Source of the DNA: Actinomyces sp. ZJ308 | GTDB lineage: Bacteria > Actinomycetota > Actinomycetes > Actinomycetales > Actinomycetaceae | Assembly (NCBI RefSeq): GCF_011752065.1 | Contig: NZ_JAAIJY010000002.1 | Coordinates: 153,909-217,908 of the forward strand | DNA length: 64,000 nucleotides | Reading direction: 5' to 3' | Shown: positions 23,628 through 33,198 of the stretch, in pieces | Numbering within the stretch: the stretch's first letter is position 1 | How the letters are laid out: each line of letters opens with the position of its first letter | Notes under the pieces: model-generated | Told to the model about the DNA's origin: nothing | What the model saw: the letters and a program-made list of their open reading frames with translations, nothing else | The model's database searches: none | Made by a program: the position numbers and the translations under genes

Positions 23628-23773
23628 TGTGTGGAACCGGAGAAAGAGGCTGCGGAAGGCGTGGACGGAGAGTTCGAGCCTCCCGCAGCAGGTGTTCTGA
23701 TGACGTGACTTCAGAGTAGGGGAGCCGGCTCCCGGTGTGATCATCCCGGTGGGTGAATGTGGTGCTGTCCGAT

Positions 23774-23815
23774 CTCCTCCCTTTGGGGGAGGAGGCGGTC
23801 ATCTCTGTAGATGAC
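23774..23815. other. Two small stem-loops between cls and hrpA
   Basis: CTCCTCCC-TTTG-(G)GGGAGGAG (23774-23794) and GTCATC-TCTGTA-GATGAC (23798-23815), just downstream of the hrpA stop on the minus strand. One may end the hrpA transcript. No gene was found in 23628-23874. Confidence 0.45.
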
Positions 23816-23874
23816 GGCTCCCCGCATCCTGCCTCCGCGCGGGGAGAAGCCAGACCGGCGCGTGGTCTGAGACG

Positions 23875-26800
23875 TCAGGCGATCTGGGCGCAGAGTTTGG
23901 TGATGCGCTGGAGGCTCACCTTGCGGCTCGTGCCCAGGGTTTGTGCGAACAGGCTGACTCGCAGCTCCTCCACCATCCAGCGGGCCTCCTCCAGAAGGGC
24001 CTCGCGCTGCGGGTCGGCCGGCAGCGAGGCCGCCTTGACGCGGGCCTTGTCCACGACCTCCTGCGCCTGGGAGACCTGGAAGGCCAGGGCCGCGTCCTGG
24101 GAGGCGGCCGACGGCGAGGAGGCCGCCTTCTCCACTCGCATCACCAGGGCCCTCAGGTATCGCTCCAGGTGCGTCAGGTGCTCCGGCGGGGTCGCGGTGA
24201 GGAAGCCGTCCGGGACCAGGGCCGCCGCGTGCTCGCGCACCTCCTGGAGCGTGCCCAGCAGGGTCAGCGACGTGTGCTCACCCACCACGCGATCCACCTC
24301 CCGGGCCGCCTTGAGCGCCGCGACCGCACACCGGGCCACCCGGTAGACCTCGTCCTCGAGCTCGTCGCGCATGAGACCGACGAGGGATTCGAAGACCTCC
24401 CGCCTGCGCACCTCGGCCAGCGGTTCACCCTCCGCCGAGTCCGCCCAGCGGCCGGCCACGATCCGGGCCGCAGCCGCCTCCATGTCCTCCACCAGTGCCT
24501 GCGTGCTCCGGTAGGGGCTCGCCGCCAGGATGAGTGACTCCTGCGCACTCCATCGGCTCGTCACCCGAGCCGTCGGCAAGGCCGTGCGGGCCAGGGCCAG
24601 GGCCGTGACCCCGGCGCCGTGCGCGCCCGCCTGGGCGACGGCGTCGGGCAGGATCCTTAAGTTCGCGCTCCTGGCCGAGGCGGCCACCAGGGCCGGGTAG
24701 CCGCGCACCACCAGGCCGGCCCGACCCGCCGACTCCACCGAGGCCGGGATCGTCGAACCGTCCGGCTCTCCCAGGCCCGGAACACCGCTCGGCCAATCGG
24801 TCAGACCCCGCCGCTCCTCCAGTCCGGAGGTCGCAGCGCTCGACCCGCCGACCTCGCCTGCCCCGGCAGCGCCGTCGGAACGCCGGGCGGCGGACTGCTG
24901 ACCGCCCCTCTGCGCGCCCTTCCCCCTGCGGCCCTTACGGCCGGCCTTTCCGCCCGCGCCCCGGGAGTCCTGCCGCTCCTGGGCCTCGGCCATCGCCTGC
25001 GCCAGGGCGCCGCGCACCACCGAGCGCACGGCGGCCTCCGTCCTGCCCGACAACCTCTGCTGGAGCGAGACCAGGTCCCGGCTGCGCCCAATGACCCGGC
25101 CCCGGGCATCCAGAGCCGCGAAGCCCATCGCCAGGTGGTCCGGCAGCCGCTCGGCGGCCTCGGTCCAGTCGGCCTCCGTGATCTCCACGCCCCTGAGCCG
25201 GGAGACCACCTGGGCGAAGGCCTCCTCGAAGGGGGCCTCCGGGCAGCTCGCGCCGGGCGGCGTCGGGAAGTCCTCCCTCAGCTGTGCCCACACCTGGGCG
25301 CCCACGTCCGGGGCCGGCACCAGCTGGCGGCGCACCCGCTTGGGCAGGGCTCGGATCGTGGACACGCACAGCTCGGGGCGCATCCCCGGCACCAGCCAGT
25401 CGAAGCCCTCCGGGGCCAGCCGCCCCAGCACCTCCACCGGAATCTGGACGCTGACCCCGTCCTCGGTGCGGCCCGGCTCGAACACATAGTCCAGGCCCAG
25501 GGTGAGGTCGCCCTGCACCCACGTGTCCGGGAATCCGCTGGCGTCGCCCCCGCCGGGCAGCAGCAGCTCGCGGGTGAAGTCCAGCAGGTCCGGGGTGGTG
25601 CGCCGCTGGTCCTTCCACCAGGCGTCGAAGGCCGCCGCCGAGGTCACCTCCTCGGAGACGCGGTCGTCGTAGAAGTCGAACAGGGCGGTGTCATCGGCCA
25701 GCAGGCCGTGCTCGCGCCGACGCCGCTCCACGTCCTGAAGCTCCTCGATGAGCGCCCGGTTGCGCTCCACGAAGCCGTGCCGGGCGTGCCAGCCGCCCTC
25801 CACCAGGCCCGAGCGGATGAACATCTCCCGGGCCACCTCCCGGGCAGAGTCCGTCCCCACGCTCGCCAGCGTCGCCGGCCGGTCCGCCACCAGGGTCATC
25901 CCGTAGAGCAGCACCTTCTCGTGAACCATGGCCGCCCCCTGGCGGGTCGACCAGTAGGGCTCGCCGAAGACATGACGGGTCAGGCCCGCGCGGTCGGCCA
26001 CCTGCTCGATCCACCGGGAGTCCACCTTGGCCACCGTCCGTGCGAAGAGCCGGGAGGTCTCCACCAGCTCGGCGGTCATCACCCAGTCGTAGGTCTTGCG
26101 GCGCAGCCCCGAGCCCGGCCAGATCGTGAAGCGGGTCCCGCGCGCGCCCGCGTACTCCCGACGCCGCTCGTCCCAGTTGCCCACGTTGGACAGCAGCCCC
26201 ACCAGCAGCGAGCGGTGGATGGCGTCGGCGTCGGGCGTGTCCGCGCTGCGCCCCAGGGCCACGACGGCGGCCGCCACGCCCCCGTTGGCGACCTGGGCCG
26301 CGTGGCTGCCCGGATCCAGGGCCTGGGTGGCGGCGCGGATCGAGCGGGCCGTCGGCAGCTCCACCGGGGCGGCGTCCAGGCCGAGGGGCCGGGCGAGCTG
26401 GCGCAGCTGGGCGTGGACGTCCTGCCACTCGCGCACCCGCAGGTAGTGCAGGAACTCGGCGCGGCACATGCGCCGGAAGGCCGAGCCGGACAGCTCGCGG
26501 CTCTGCGTGCGCAGGTAGCGCCACAGATTCAGGTAGGTCAGGAAGTCGCTCGTCGGGTCGGCGAAGCGCCGGTGCAGGGCGTCGGAGGCCTCCTGCTTGT
26601 CCGCCGGGCGCTCGCGCACGTCCTGGATGGACAGGGCCGCCACGATGACCATGACCTCCCCGACGCAGCCCAGCTCGCCGGCCTCCAGGAGCATGCGCCC
26701 CAGACGCGGGTCGATCGGCAGGCGCGCCAGGCGCCGCCCGATCTCGGTCAGGCGCGGTCCCCGGCGGCCCCGCCCGGCGTCGTCGGACCGGGAGGAACCG

Positions 26801-28650
26801 GCCCCGGCCGGCTCGATCGCGCCGATCTCCGTGAGCAGCTGCAGCCCGGAGCGGACCTGGCGGGAGTCGGGGGCGTCCAGGAAGGGGAAGTCCTCCACCG
26901 CGCCCAGCCCCAGGGCCGCCATCTGCAGGATGACGCTGGCCAGCGAGGTGCGCAGGATCTCCGGCTCGGTGTACTCCGCTCGCGCCTCGAAGTCGGCCTG
27001 CGAGTAGAGGCGGATGGCGATGCCGTCGGCCACGCGCCCGCAACGGCCCGCGCGCTGGTTGGCGCTGGCCCGGCTGATCGGCTCGATCGGCAGGCGCTGG
27101 ACCTTGGTGCGGTTGGAGTAGCGGGAGATGCGCGCCAGGCCCGGGTCGATGACGTAGCGGATCCCGGGAACCGTCAGCGAGGTCTCGGCCACGTTCGTGG
27201 CCAGGACGATGCGGCGCGCCTGGTGGGCCTCGAAGACGCGGTGCTGCTCGGCGGCGCTCAGGCGCGAGTACAGGGGCACGACCTCGACGGCGCCCGGCGT
27301 GCGTGAGCGGCCGTCGGGGGTGTAGCGCGCCCCCAGGTGGTCGATGAGGGCCGCCTCGGTGTCTCGGATGTCGCGCTCACCGGCCAGGAAGATGAGGATG
27401 TCGCCGCTGGGCTCGCCCATGAGTTCGTCGACGGCGTCGAGGATCCCCGTCACCTGGTCCTTGGGCTCACCGGGCTCGGGGTTCGCCCCGCCGGAGGCGG
27501 CCCGCCCGCGACCCTTCCCACGAGCGCCCTGGTTGCGGGGGCTGAGCGAGGTGGAGTCCGCTCCCGAACGGACGGCCTCACGGCGGGCCCGCGCCGCGGC
27601 GCGCACCGCCGGGTCGGGGGAGGTCAGGGCCTCCAGCTCGGCCTCGCTCAGCTCCCCGGGCGCCGCAGGGCCGGGCCGGGTGCTGCCGGCGCCACTGGCG
27701 TCGTCGGGGGAGGGGGTGACGTCGTCGGGAGTCAGCGGGCGGTAGCGGACCTCGACGGGGTAGGTGCGCCCGGAGACCTCGATGACGGGGGCCGGTACCG
27801 TGAAGGGCCGGCCCCGGTCGCCGGTGAGCTCGCGGCCGAAGTGCTCGGCGAAGCGCTCGGAGTCGATGGTGGCCGAGGTGATGATGACCTTCAGGTCCGG
27901 GCGCTGGGGCAGCAGGCGCGCCAGGTAGCCCAGGATGAAGTCGATGTTGAGACTGCGCTCGTGGGCCTCGTCCACGATGATCGTGTCGTAGCGGCGCAGC
28001 TGGGGGTCGGACTGGATCTCCGCCAGGAGGATGCCGTCGGTCATGAGCTTGACCAGGGTGTTCTCGCCGACCTCCTCGGTGAAGCGCACCTGGTAACCGA
28101 CGACGCCGGCCGGCCCGATCGGGGTGCCCAGCTCGGAGGCGATGCGCTCGGCCACGGAGCGGGCCGCGATGCGCCGCGGCTGGGTGTGGCCGATCATGCC
28201 CGTCACGCCCCGGCCCAGCTCCAGGCAGATCTTGGGCAGCTGGGTGGTCTTGCCGCTGCCGGTCTCGCCGGCGACGATGACGACCTGGTGGTCGCGGATG
28301 GCGGCGGCGATCTCCTCGCGGCGGGCCGAGACCGGCAGCTCCTCGGGGTAGACGATCGCCGGGACGGCCGCGGCGCGGGCGGCGAGCCGCTCGGGGGAGT
28401 AGCCCGTCCAGGTGCTCCGACGTCGGCCCGGACCCTTACCCGGGCGCCGACCCCGGCGGCCCCCGCCACGGCGGGAGCGCCGGCCCTGCTCGCCCCTCGC
28501 GTTGTCGCTGCTGCCGTGGCTGTCGCGATCGGGGTGCCCCTCGTTCTGCCCGGTGCCCTGCTCGCGGTCCTGCTCGTCGCCGTGATGGCTGTTGTGCCGG
28601 TCGGCCCGATCGCCGTCGTGACCCCGGTTGCGGTCCTCGCCCTGTTCCAT
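23875..28650 (-). CDS. hrpA: ATP-dependent RNA helicase HrpA (DEAH box)
   Basis: 1591 residues, longer than E. coli HrpA (1300). The N terminus (about 80 residues) is a charged His/Asp/Gly then Arg/Gly-rich tail. The helicase core follows: Walker A GETGSGKTTQ (129-138), motif Ia QPRRIAA, DEAH box VDEAHERS, motif III SATID, motif VI QRAGRCGR. Low-complexity insertions lie between the two RecA lobes (about 280-370). Then come the HA2/OB region and the long C-terminal DUF3418 domain characteristic of HrpA, split by a second linker rich in Lys/Arg/Gly. HrpA unwinds mRNA and rescues stalled or collided ribosomes. The ATG at 28650 was chosen as the first Met before the conserved core; a GACAAT hexamer lies 9 bases upstream. 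Monocistronic. Confidence 0.93.
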   Translation of the reverse strand: MEQGEDRNRGHDGDRADRHNSHHGDEQDREQGTGQNEGHPDRDSHGSSDNARGEQGRRSRRGGGRRGRRPGKGPGRRRSTWTGYSPERLAARAAAVPAIVYPEELPVSARREEIAAAIRDHQVVIVAGETGSGKTTQLPKICLELGRGVTGMIGHTQPRRIAARSVAERIASELGTPIGPAGVVGYQVRFTEEVGENTLVKLMTDGILLAEIQSDPQLRRYDTIIVDEAHERSLNIDFILGYLARLLPQRPDLKVIITSATIDSERFAEHFGRELTGDRGRPFTVPAPVIEVSGRTYPVEVRYRPLTPDDVTPSPDDASGAGSTRPGPAAPGELSEAELEALTSPDPAVRAAARARREAVRSGADSTSLSPRNQGARGKGRGRAASGGANPEPGEPKDQVTGILDAVDELMGEPSGDILIFLAGERDIRDTEAALIDHLGARYTPDGRSRTPGAVEVVPLYSRLSAAEQHRVFEAHQARRIVLATNVAETSLTVPGIRYVIDPGLARISRYSNRTKVQRLPIEPISRASANQRAGRCGRVADGIAIRLYSQADFEARAEYTEPEILRTSLASVILQMAALGLGAVEDFPFLDAPDSRQVRSGLQLLTEIGAIEPAGAGSSRSDDAGRGRRGPRLTEIGRRLARLPIDPRLGRMLLEAGELGCVGEVMVIVAALSIQDVRERPADKQEASDALHRRFADPTSDFLTYLNLWRYLRTQSRELSGSAFRRMCRAEFLHYLRVREWQDVHAQLRQLARPLGLDAAPVELPTARSIRAATQALDPGSHAAQVANGGVAAAVVALGRSADTPDADAIHRSLLVGLLSNVGNWDERRREYAGARGTRFTIWPGSGLRRKTYDWVMTAELVETSRLFARTVAKVDSRWIEQVADRAGLTRHVFGEPYWSTRQGAAMVHEKVLLYGMTLVADRPATLASVGTDSAREVAREMFIRSGLVEGGWHARHGFVERNRALIEELQDVERRRREHGLLADDTALFDFYDDRVSEEVTSAAAFDAWWKDQRRTTPDLLDFTRELLLPGGGDASGFPDTWVQGDLTLGLDYVFEPGRTEDGVSVQIPVEVLGRLAPEGFDWLVPGMRPELCVSTIRALPKRVRRQLVPAPDVGAQVWAQLREDFPTPPGASCPEAPFEEAFAQVVSRLRGVEITEADWTEAAERLPDHLAMGFAALDARGRVIGRSRDLVSLQQRLSGRTEAAVRSVVRGALAQAMAEAQERQDSRGAGGKAGRKGRRGKGAQRGGQQSAARRSDGAAGAGEVGGSSAATSGLEERRGLTDWPSGVPGLGEPDGSTIPASVESAGRAGLVVRGYPALVAASARSANLRILPDAVAQAGAHGAGVTALALARTALPTARVTSRWSAQESLILAASPYRSTQALVEDMEAAAARIVAGRWADSAEGEPLAEVRRREVFESLVGLMRDELEDEVYRVARCAVAALKAAREVDRVVGEHTSLTLLGTLQEVREHAAALVPDGFLTATPPEHLTHLERYLRALVMRVEKAASSPSAASQDAALAFQVSQAQEVVDKARVKAASLPADPQREALLEEARWMVEELRVSLFAQTLGTSRKVSLQRITKLCAQIA

Positions 28651-28786
28651 AGGTGACCCATTGTCCCCTATGCGCGCCCTCTGACCCGCCCGGGGACGCT
28701 GAGGGCGCACACGACTGCGGTCTGCGTCGGGTTCCTGGCGGTCCTGGGGCCTGGCCGGCGATGGTGGTGTCTGGTTGAGTGGGGTC

Positions 28787-29872
28787 ATGAACCGTCGTCG
28801 ACAGATCCTGCGGTGGATTCCCGCCGGCGTCCTCATCGCCCTGGCTCTGGCGAGCCTGTTCCTGCCGACGACGGCCCTCGTCCTCGCCCAGCTCATCGCC
28901 ATGCGCTCGCTGCTGGCACTGGGTGCGGTGCTCACGGGCGTCGCGTTCCTCGCGGCCGCCGGTGGGCTGCGGTGGCGAGTGCGCCGTCGACCTGTGCAGC
29001 CGGGGCAGGGAGTGCGCGGGGCGGGGCTGCGCACCGGGGTGGTCGGTCTGGTCCTCCTCCTGGTGGCTGGAGCCCACGGCGGTGTCCTGCTGGCCCGAGG
29101 CGTGCGGGAGAGTCCTGTCAACGCGGATCACACCGGTGCCATCGGCGTCCTGAGCCTCAACACCGAGCGGGAGGGCGCCGACATCGAGACGGTCACCGGG
29201 CTGGCGGACGATGCTGGGGTGGACGTCGTGGTCCTGCCGGAGACGACGCAGCGCTACGGACAGCAGCTGGCCGAGGCCCTCAAGGAGGCGTCGTCGGCCA
29301 AGGGCGGGGAGACCTTCGCGGTCTTCTCCACCAGCGGGATGCCGCCTGGCCTGGCCGAGCAGGGGGTCGACGTCGAATCGGACCCGGCCTACTCCACAAC
29401 TGTCCTCGTCTCCTCGCGCCTGGGCGAGTACCGGCAGGTGCAGGGACCCACCGACACGGGCTTCGGCGCGGTCCGGCTCGAACCGGCTGACGGGGACGGT
29501 CCCGTCATCGTGGGCGCCCACACCTACCCGCCGGTGCCGGGCGCTATGACCTGGTGGCGGAGCTCGGTGGCGGGTGTGGCCTCACTGTGCAGTCGCCCGC
29601 CCGGTGGACTCATCGTGGCCGGCGACCTCAACGCCACCCGCGACCATGCCCCGCTGCGAGACCTGGGAGGGTGCGCGAGCGCCGGGGAGCAGGCTGGGAT
29701 CGGGGGCCTGGCCACCTGGCCCAGTGCCACCGGTACCAGCCGGCTCGGCGCCACCATCGATCACGTCCTGGTCGACGACAGTGCCTGGCGGGGGAGCCAC
29801 GGAACAGTGGTCACTGTTCCCGGGACGGACCACCGCGCCGTCGTCGTCCGGCTCGTCGCGGACGCGCCTTAG
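28787..29872 (+). CDS. Membrane-anchored endonuclease/exonuclease/phosphatase (EEP) family protein
   Basis: 361 residues. Three N-terminal hydrophobic helices (about 10-30, 35-58 and 78-100) are followed by a DNase I/EEP fold outside the membrane: VLSLNTEREGAD (Asn), VVLPETTQRY (Glu), VGAHTYPPVPG, VAGDLNATRDHAPL (Asp-Leu-Asn), TIDHVLV and GTDHRAVVVRL (Asp-His). All catalytic metal and phosphate residues are conserved. Proteins of this layout are extracellular or membrane nucleases or phosphatases of unknown substrate. Divergent from hrpA. The ATG at 28787 is the first Met; a TTG 12 bases upstream is possible. Confidence 0.85.
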   Translation: MNRRRQILRWIPAGVLIALALASLFLPTTALVLAQLIAMRSLLALGAVLTGVAFLAAAGGLRWRVRRRPVQPGQGVRGAGLRTGVVGLVLLLVAGAHGGVLLARGVRESPVNADHTGAIGVLSLNTEREGADIETVTGLADDAGVDVVVLPETTQRYGQQLAEALKEASSAKGGETFAVFSTSGMPPGLAEQGVDVESDPAYSTTVLVSSRLGEYRQVQGPTDTGFGAVRLEPADGDGPVIVGAHTYPPVPGAMTWWRSSVAGVASLCSRPPGGLIVAGDLNATRDHAPLRDLGGCASAGEQAGIGGLATWPSATGTSRLGATIDHVLVDDSAWRGSHGTVVTVPGTDHRAVVVRLVADAP

Positions 29873-29953
29873 GGCTCGGCGACTGACACCTGTGGACCCG
29901 TCCGCGGGCTCCAGGGTGCGTCCGCGAGGCCCGACGGACCCTCGCCACACGAT

Positions 29954-30775
29954 TCAGCGCAGGCGGCGGCGAGCCCACTCCAGGCTCAGGCGGGCGACCT
30001 CCTCCTGGGCCTGGTCCAGGGTCTCGGCGTGAACGTGCACCATCTGGCTGGAGTCGGGCAGCAGGGGGAAGCCCTCGGCCGTGGCCTCGGCGGTGTCCGG
30101 CAGCTCGTTGGACAGCACCCCGTGCACCATGAGCACGGGCCAGGGCAGGTCGGCCAGGGTGCGCTCCGGCTCCTGCATGGAGAAGTCCGCTAGCGTCTCC
30201 TTGGACAGGATGTTCCACTCGCGCGAGTTGGGGTTGTCGTCCACCAGGCGCGTCAGTCCGTGCTGGGCGAGCTCGTCGAGCTGCTCGGGGGAGAAGACCT
30301 CCTCCCACAGGATCGACTGCGGGCCCACGATGGCGCCCACGAGCACGGCCGTGCGCACCTGCTCGGGGCGGGCCAGGAGAGCGGCCGTCGCCCCGAAGCC
30401 GTTGGCGTGGATCATCTGCCGGGTGAAGCCCAGGCCGGCCAGCCAGCTGGAGGCCGCACGCAGGTCCTCGGCCTCGCCCGCCAGAGTGATGACGTCGTCG
30501 TCGGACTCGCCCAGACCGGAGAAGTCCAGGCTGAGGGTGGCCAGGCCCGCCTCGCGGTAGCGGGCGCCGATGCGGTCCAGGCGGCCGTTCTGGCCGTGAC
30601 GGTCGGTGAGGAAGTCATGCGCCAGCAGGACCACGCCCTCGGCCCGTGCCTGCGGGAGCTGGGCGTCGTCGGGCGTCGTGGAAACCTCCAGATCGATCGG
30701 AGCGGCCCCGGCGGGCAGGAGAAGGGTGCCGGCCAGGGTGATCCCGCGAGGGGTATCGATGCGGACGTCGCTCAT
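29954..30775 (-). CDS. Alpha/beta-hydrolase-fold protein without the usual serine nucleophile
   Basis: 273 residues. The fold is recognised by VVLLAHDFLTDRHGQNGRLD and TLSLDFSGLGESDDD, the elbow region IHANGFGATAALLA, and the late strand WPVLMVHGVLSNELP. At the nucleophile elbow the family rule is G-x-S-x-G; here the residues are A-N-G-F-G, so the serine is absent. The Asp/His partners near the C terminus (VHVHAETLDQA) are plausible. It is therefore either a non-catalytic relative or uses another residue. The ATG at 30775 follows TAGGTT by 6 bases, a leaderless arrangement. Cytosolic; the substrate is unknown. Confidence 0.75.
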   Translation of the reverse strand: MSDVRIDTPRGITLAGTLLLPAGAAPIDLEVSTTPDDAQLPQARAEGVVLLAHDFLTDRHGQNGRLDRIGARYREAGLATLSLDFSGLGESDDDVITLAGEAEDLRAASSWLAGLGFTRQMIHANGFGATAALLARPEQVRTAVLVGAIVGPQSILWEEVFSPEQLDELAQHGLTRLVDDNPNSREWNILSKETLADFSMQEPERTLADLPWPVLMVHGVLSNELPDTAEATAEGFPLLPDSSQMVHVHAETLDQAQEEVARLSLEWARRRLR

Positions 30776-30787
30776 GGGGTCAACCTA
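30776..30787 (-). promoter_or_regulatory. -10 element of a probable leaderless transcript for the alpha/beta-hydrolase-fold gene
   Basis: TAGGTT on the minus strand (30782-30787), 6 bases, then ATG at 30775. Confidence 0.5.
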
Positions 30788-31104
30788 AGACAGAAAATAG
30801 GGGCGGTCATGGGGGTCGTGGGTGTCGTTGTCCCAATTGCGCTTCCAGCGTGATGGAGACGTCGAGGCGTCCGATCGCACCGGGTGTTGTGAATATCTAC
30901 GAACCGTGAGGATTACTCGACGGCGACGGCGATGGGGACGTGGGCGGGGACGGTCGGGAGGCGCGGATGCGACGAGGGGAGTCGAGACAAGGGCCGGGGG
31001 AGACGACGACGCCGGGCGCCTCCCCGGATCGCCCGGGGGCGGCAGCCGGCGTCGGCAGCCGGATGGGTCAGGGCCTGTGGAGAGGGTCCGGCGGGGTTGC
31101 CGGG
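30788..31104. other. Intergenic stretch with no supported gene
   Basis: About 317 bases downstream of cutC and upstream of the hydrolase-fold gene on the minus strand. Long plus-strand open frames here are shadows of cutC. I see no ribosome site, repeat or clear terminator. Confidence 0.4.
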
Positions 31105-32025
31105 CTACTCGGGCAGCGGGACCGCGCGGACCGCCTCGACGGCGCGGCGCACCAGGGCCTCGTCGGTGCGCTGGGGCTCGTCGGGGGTCATCCCCTCACG
31201 CGGGCAGCGCATGTGGACCTCGCGCACGCCCGTGGACTCCACCAGGTCGACCAGGCCGTCGGGACGCACGGCCCCGGCCGCGACCACGGTCGGTCCGCCG
31301 CTGGTGACGAGCCCGGCGATCACCGAGGCGCCGTCGGCCGCGGTCTGAGCGGCACCACTGGTCAGGACGTAGCGCACGCCGAGGCCCTCCAGGTCCCCGT
31401 AGGCCTCGACGGTGTCGCGGCACTGGTCGAAGGCCCGGTGGAAGGTGACCGGGGCGCCGTTGGCCATGTCGACCAGCAGGCGCACCAGGCCGCGGTCGAC
31501 GGCGCCGTCCTCGGTCAGGGCGCCGACGACGAAGCCCAGGTCCACGGCCGGCGGCAGCGCCCCGCGCCCCCCACCGGTGGCCTGGGGGCGGGTGAACTCG
31601 GCCATCTCCAGGGCCAGGGAGGCGATGCGCCGCACGTCGGCGATCATGGCCCGGCCCTCATCGGCGTCGTAGACGAAGGACCCGCCGCGGGGGCGGATGA
31701 GGACCCGCAGACCGAAGGGGGCGGCGGCCTCGGACTTGTCCGCCCAGTGGGCGCCGGCCTGGGCGCGGCGCTGCTCCACCTGCTCGGCGGCGGCGAAGAT
31801 GGCGGCCTCGACGGTCCCGATCGAGGGGGTGGTGCCGGCGGCGGTGAGGTTCGCGCCCAGCTCGGCGCGGTCGGCCCCGGCGCGAGCGGAGATCCTCACG
31901 CCCTCGACGTCCTCGACACAGGTCTCCAGGACGATGTGGTCCGGACGGCGCCAGGTGGGGGTGGGAGCGGTGATCGTGTGCTGGCGCAGCGACGGTGCTG
32001 AGCCGGTGAGCCTCATTGCGTTCAT
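31105..32025 (-). CDS. cutC: CutC family protein (copper homeostasis / PF03932)
   Basis: 306 residues. The TIM-barrel CutC signature runs from LETCVEDVEGVRISARAGAD and RAELGANLTAAGTTPSIGT through VLIRPRGGSFVYD, LGFVVGALTEDGAVDRGLV, VTFHRAFDQCRDTVEAYGDL and VLTSGAAQTAADG. CutC was first linked to copper tolerance, but its biochemical role is unsettled. An N-terminal extension of about 25 residues is poorly conserved. The ATG at 32025 lies 7 bases after CAGACT, so leaderless translation is possible; ATG 32016 is an alternative. It is followed on the same strand by the alpha/beta-hydrolase-fold gene after a 329-base gap, so probably not an operon. Confidence 0.88.
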   Translation of the reverse strand: MNAMRLTGSAPSLRQHTITAPTPTWRRPDHIVLETCVEDVEGVRISARAGADRAELGANLTAAGTTPSIGTVEAAIFAAAEQVEQRRAQAGAHWADKSEAAAPFGLRVLIRPRGGSFVYDADEGRAMIADVRRIASLALEMAEFTRPQATGGGRGALPPAVDLGFVVGALTEDGAVDRGLVRLLVDMANGAPVTFHRAFDQCRDTVEAYGDLEGLGVRYVLTSGAAQTAADGASVIAGLVTSGGPTVVAAGAVRPDGLVDLVESTGVREVHMRCPREGMTPDEPQRTDEALVRRAVEAVRAVPLPE

Positions 32026-32072
32026 GAGGCTGAGTCTGACATGTCCGGACGTTGATGAAAACCGGGTAGATG

Positions 32073-32987
32073 TCAGATGTCTTCAAGATCCTCGTAGGAC
32101 TTGGGGTCCTCGATCGGCTCCAGGTGCGCCGAGATGCGCAGGCTGGAATCGGCGTCGACCAGCTCGTCAATGATCTGCTCGGTGAAGTCGTGCCCCTGCT
32201 TGACGCTCCAGACCGCGGGAACCAGCACGTGCAGCTCCATGAACCGTCGGTTGCCGGCCTCGCGCACCCGCACCGCGTGAAAGTCGATCATGCCCTGGCG
32301 ACGGTGACGGGACAGGACCTTCTCGACGCTCTGAAGCACCTCGGTGGACGGGGCGATGTCCATCAGCCCGCCCACCGAGTCCCGGATGAGGGTGAAGCCG
32401 GTCCACATGATGTTGAGCCCGGCTCCCAGGGCGACGACGGCGTCGAGCACGGCCGAGCTGAAGACCTCCACCAGCGCCACCCCGACCAGGACCGCCGCGG
32501 AGGTGACGACGTCGGTGGCCAGGTGCTTGGCGTCGGCCACCAGGGTCATGGAGCGCTCGCGGCGCCCGGCCCGGTAGAGCACCCACGCCGCCGCGCCGTT
32601 GAGGATCGAGGCGATCACCGAGACCGCCAGGCCCAGCCCCAGCTGCTCTGGCATCCGCGGGTCGATGAGGCGTCCGATGGCGGAGATGATGATGAAGGCG
32701 GCGGCCACGAAGATCATGACGCCCTCGACGACGGCCGAGAAGTACTCGGCCTTGGAGTGGCCGAACTGGTGGTCCGCGTCGGCGGGCTTGGCCGCGATCT
32801 TCAGGACGATGAGCGCCACGATCGCCGCCACCAGGTTGACCACCGACTCGGCGGCGTCGGAGAGCAGACCCACCGAGCCGGTCAGCCAGGCCGCGGCCCC
32901 CTTGAGCGTGATCGTGCCCAGGGCGGCGCCGATGGAGAGCCACGCGTAGGAGCTGAGGTCCTTGGGGGGTGCGTATCGTGAGGACAC
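32073..32987 (-). CDS. Cation diffusion facilitator (CDF) family metal transporter
   Basis: About 304 residues with six hydrophobic helices (WLSIGAALGTITLKGAAAWL opens TM1) and a cytosolic ferredoxin-like C-terminal domain (SVEKVLSRHRRQGMIDFHAV). TM2 has GLLSDAAESVVN and TM5 the metal-site motif DAKHLATDVV (H-x-x-x-D). The FGHSKAEYFSA loop is classical CDF. It should export Zn2+, Fe2+, Co2+ or Mn2+ by proton antiport; specificity is not visible. The start is unclear: GTG 32987 (6 bases after GATGAT) gives a standard N terminus; ATG 33038 adds 17 basic residues with no ribosome site. It is 47 bases upstream of cutC on the same strand, suggesting a metal-handling pair. Confidence 0.88.
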   Translation of the reverse strand: MSSRYAPPKDLSSYAWLSIGAALGTITLKGAAAWLTGSVGLLSDAAESVVNLVAAIVALIVLKIAAKPADADHQFGHSKAEYFSAVVEGVMIFVAAAFIIISAIGRLIDPRMPEQLGLGLAVSVIASILNGAAAWVLYRAGRRERSMTLVADAKHLATDVVTSAAVLVGVALVEVFSSAVLDAVVALGAGLNIMWTGFTLIRDSVGGLMDIAPSTEVLQSVEKVLSRHRRQGMIDFHAVRVREAGNRRFMELHVLVPAVWSVKQGHDFTEQIIDELVDADSSLRISAHLEPIEDPKSYEDLEDI

Positions 32988-33198
32988 CTCCTGATCATCG
33001 CGTGGGCCGGTGCGCCCTGGCCACCTGAGGTTTCGCATCGCCGCAACGCGCGAGTCGCAGGCGCCCGGTGCCCGGCCGACGGGCCGGGTGTGGGCTAGTG
33101 TGGCTCGCGACGGCGGCTGCCGGGCCCGCACCGGGGCCGACACCGTGGCCGACGTCGGGGCGCAGGAACGACAACATCGGTGAAAGGCGGGGGATCGG

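Noticed and set aside
25135..28656. Two very long plus-strand open frames (25135-27306, 27337-28656) inside hrpA
   Set aside because: They are antisense shadows produced by GC-rich third positions of hrpA; they give Gly/Arg/Val/Asp-rich sequence without motifs or ribosome sites.
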